Origin: an uncultured Methanomethylovorans sp.
Lineage (GTDB): Archaea; Halobacteriota; Methanosarcinia; Methanosarcinales; Methanosarcinaceae
Direction of reading: 5' to 3'
DNA: 5,626 bases
Assembly (NCBI GenBank): GCA_937968035.1
Contig: CALBTS010000638.1
Location: forward strand, 1 to 5,626
The notes beneath the pieces were generated by a model, which saw only the letters and a list, made by a program, of their open reading frames with translations, made no database searches and was not told where the DNA came from. Of the stretch, positions 5,047 to 5,626 are shown in pieces. Position numbers and translations under genes: made by a program. Positions within the stretch are counted from its first letter, which is position 1; every line of letters starts with the position of its first letter.

Positions 5047-5626
5047 CGGTATTAAAATCAGTGATGTAACGATAATGAGTGAAAATCAAAGGCGAATTGA
5101 GTTCGACAAGCTAATTAGCAGCATATGTCTTCTCCAGGATGAAGATTACGACTGTACGGATTTAAACGTATGGAGTTATCGGAAAGGCGGGGATTGCCGA
5201 GATGGGGTAAGTCTGAAATACGGCAACATGTGCAATGGGTTCTCCTTTCCATTGGGTGGGTTGAACTTTGCCAATAGTGAATGTGCCTATATTGCTGGAG
5301 CTTACGCCAGTAATGATCCCGATAGTATACGGATTCAGAAGATGATTTCGGGGGAGAACAACGGACAGATATGTAAACGCCTCTACCGCCTGCTCCCTGA
5401 GTATACAAAGTTCATCCGAAAGGATTTCTATGACTACAACGTACAATATATGATGTTGGTGGTATGGAAGAAGGCTACCTTGAATAAGTCGTTTGGGGAT
5501 CTTCTACGCAATATACCAATTAACGCCCATGTCGTTGAGAACACAACCCTTCACAGAGGATCAACGGCTGGATTCTGGGGTGCGAAGAACAAAGAATTGA
5601 TGGCAGCTCGTGAGGTGGTTGAGAAT
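5030..5626 (+). CDS. NADAR-family (YbiA/DUF1768-like) ADP-ribose glycosidase, 3' end beyond window
   Basis: The frame is open from the ATG at 5030 to the window end, giving 199 residues without a stop, so it is partial. Residues ~69-194 match the NADAR fold: GFSFPLGG with NFANSECAY (79-87, Glu84 in the conserved SxE position), a helical middle with KFIRKDFYDYNVQYMMLVVWKKATLN (127-152), then IPINAHVVENTT (162-173) and GSTAGFWGAKNKELMAAR (177-194). The end motif is the WGAKN variant I associate with Bacteroidetes, not the D-x-x-WGxG of E. coli YbiA. Known NADAR enzymes hydrolyse N-glycosidic bonds: riboflavin-pathway intermediates for YbiA, and ADP-ribosyl-guanine on DNA in DarT1-NADAR toxin-antitoxin pairs. 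Residues 1-65 are an unrecognised N-terminal extension. The gene is divergent from the caspase-like gene with 54 nt between starts. ATGs at 5036 and 5075 are alternative starts. No clear ribosome binding site is visible. Confidence 0.82.
   Translation, partial: MKMEFNGIKISDVTIMSENQRRIEFDKLISSICLLQDEDYDCTDLNVWSYRKGGDCRDGVSLKYGNMCNGFSFPLGGLNFANSECAYIAGAYASNDPDSIRIQKMISGENNGQICKRLYRLLPEYTKFIRKDFYDYNVQYMMLVVWKKATLNKSFGDLLRNIPINAHVVENTTLHRGSTAGFWGAKNKELMAAREVVEN

Noticed and set aside
5115..5446. Two overlapping minus-strand ORFs opposite the NADAR gene
   Set aside because: They are shadows of the NADAR reading frame, which is open from 5030 to the window end and carries clear family motifs.

Overview
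The window is AT-rich and looks like an accessory, probably defence-related, region of a Bacteroidetes genome. The reasons for that assignment are exact matches to the Bacteroidetes promoter element TAnnTTTG upstream of genes, poor Shine-Dalgarno sequences, and protein motif variants that I recognise mainly from Bacteroidetes (the NADAR variant, the LGHG...IWC caspase-like protein and the small FYPDE protein). This is inference from sequence style, not from a search.

Layout. Positions 1-882 hold no convincing complete gene. This stretch is unusually dense in inverted and direct repeats: a 24-nt period repeat at the left edge, two long-stem terminator-like hairpins, a 13-bp perfect palindrome with a third scattered arm, two G5/C5 hairpins, and two copies of an A-tract/TTCTGCAGAA element. 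Positions 883-4975 hold four minus-strand genes. In transcription order these are a caspase-like His/Cys-dyad protein (4975-4028), a PD-(D/E)XK-type restriction endonuclease candidate (3950-2913), a beta-class DNA amino-methyltransferase (2911-1160), and a small protein of unknown function (1119-883). A NADAR-family gene starts at 5030 on the plus strand, divergent from the caspase-like gene, and runs off the right edge.

How the genes may work together. The endonuclease and methyltransferase are one base apart and almost certainly form a Type II-like restriction-modification pair, with no controller protein visible. The methyltransferase is unusual. Its first ~205 residues look like a decayed copy of the same methyltransferase fold, with the DPPY and FNGAG positions lost, so one polypeptide may mimic the beta-class dimer. 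It also ends in a homing-endonuclease-associated repeat. The caspase-like protein next to the restriction genes, and the divergent NADAR gene (NADAR enzymes remove ADP-ribose from nucleobases or nucleotides), make this a plausible multi-component anti-phage locus. The functional link between R-M, protease and NADAR is inference from proximity only.
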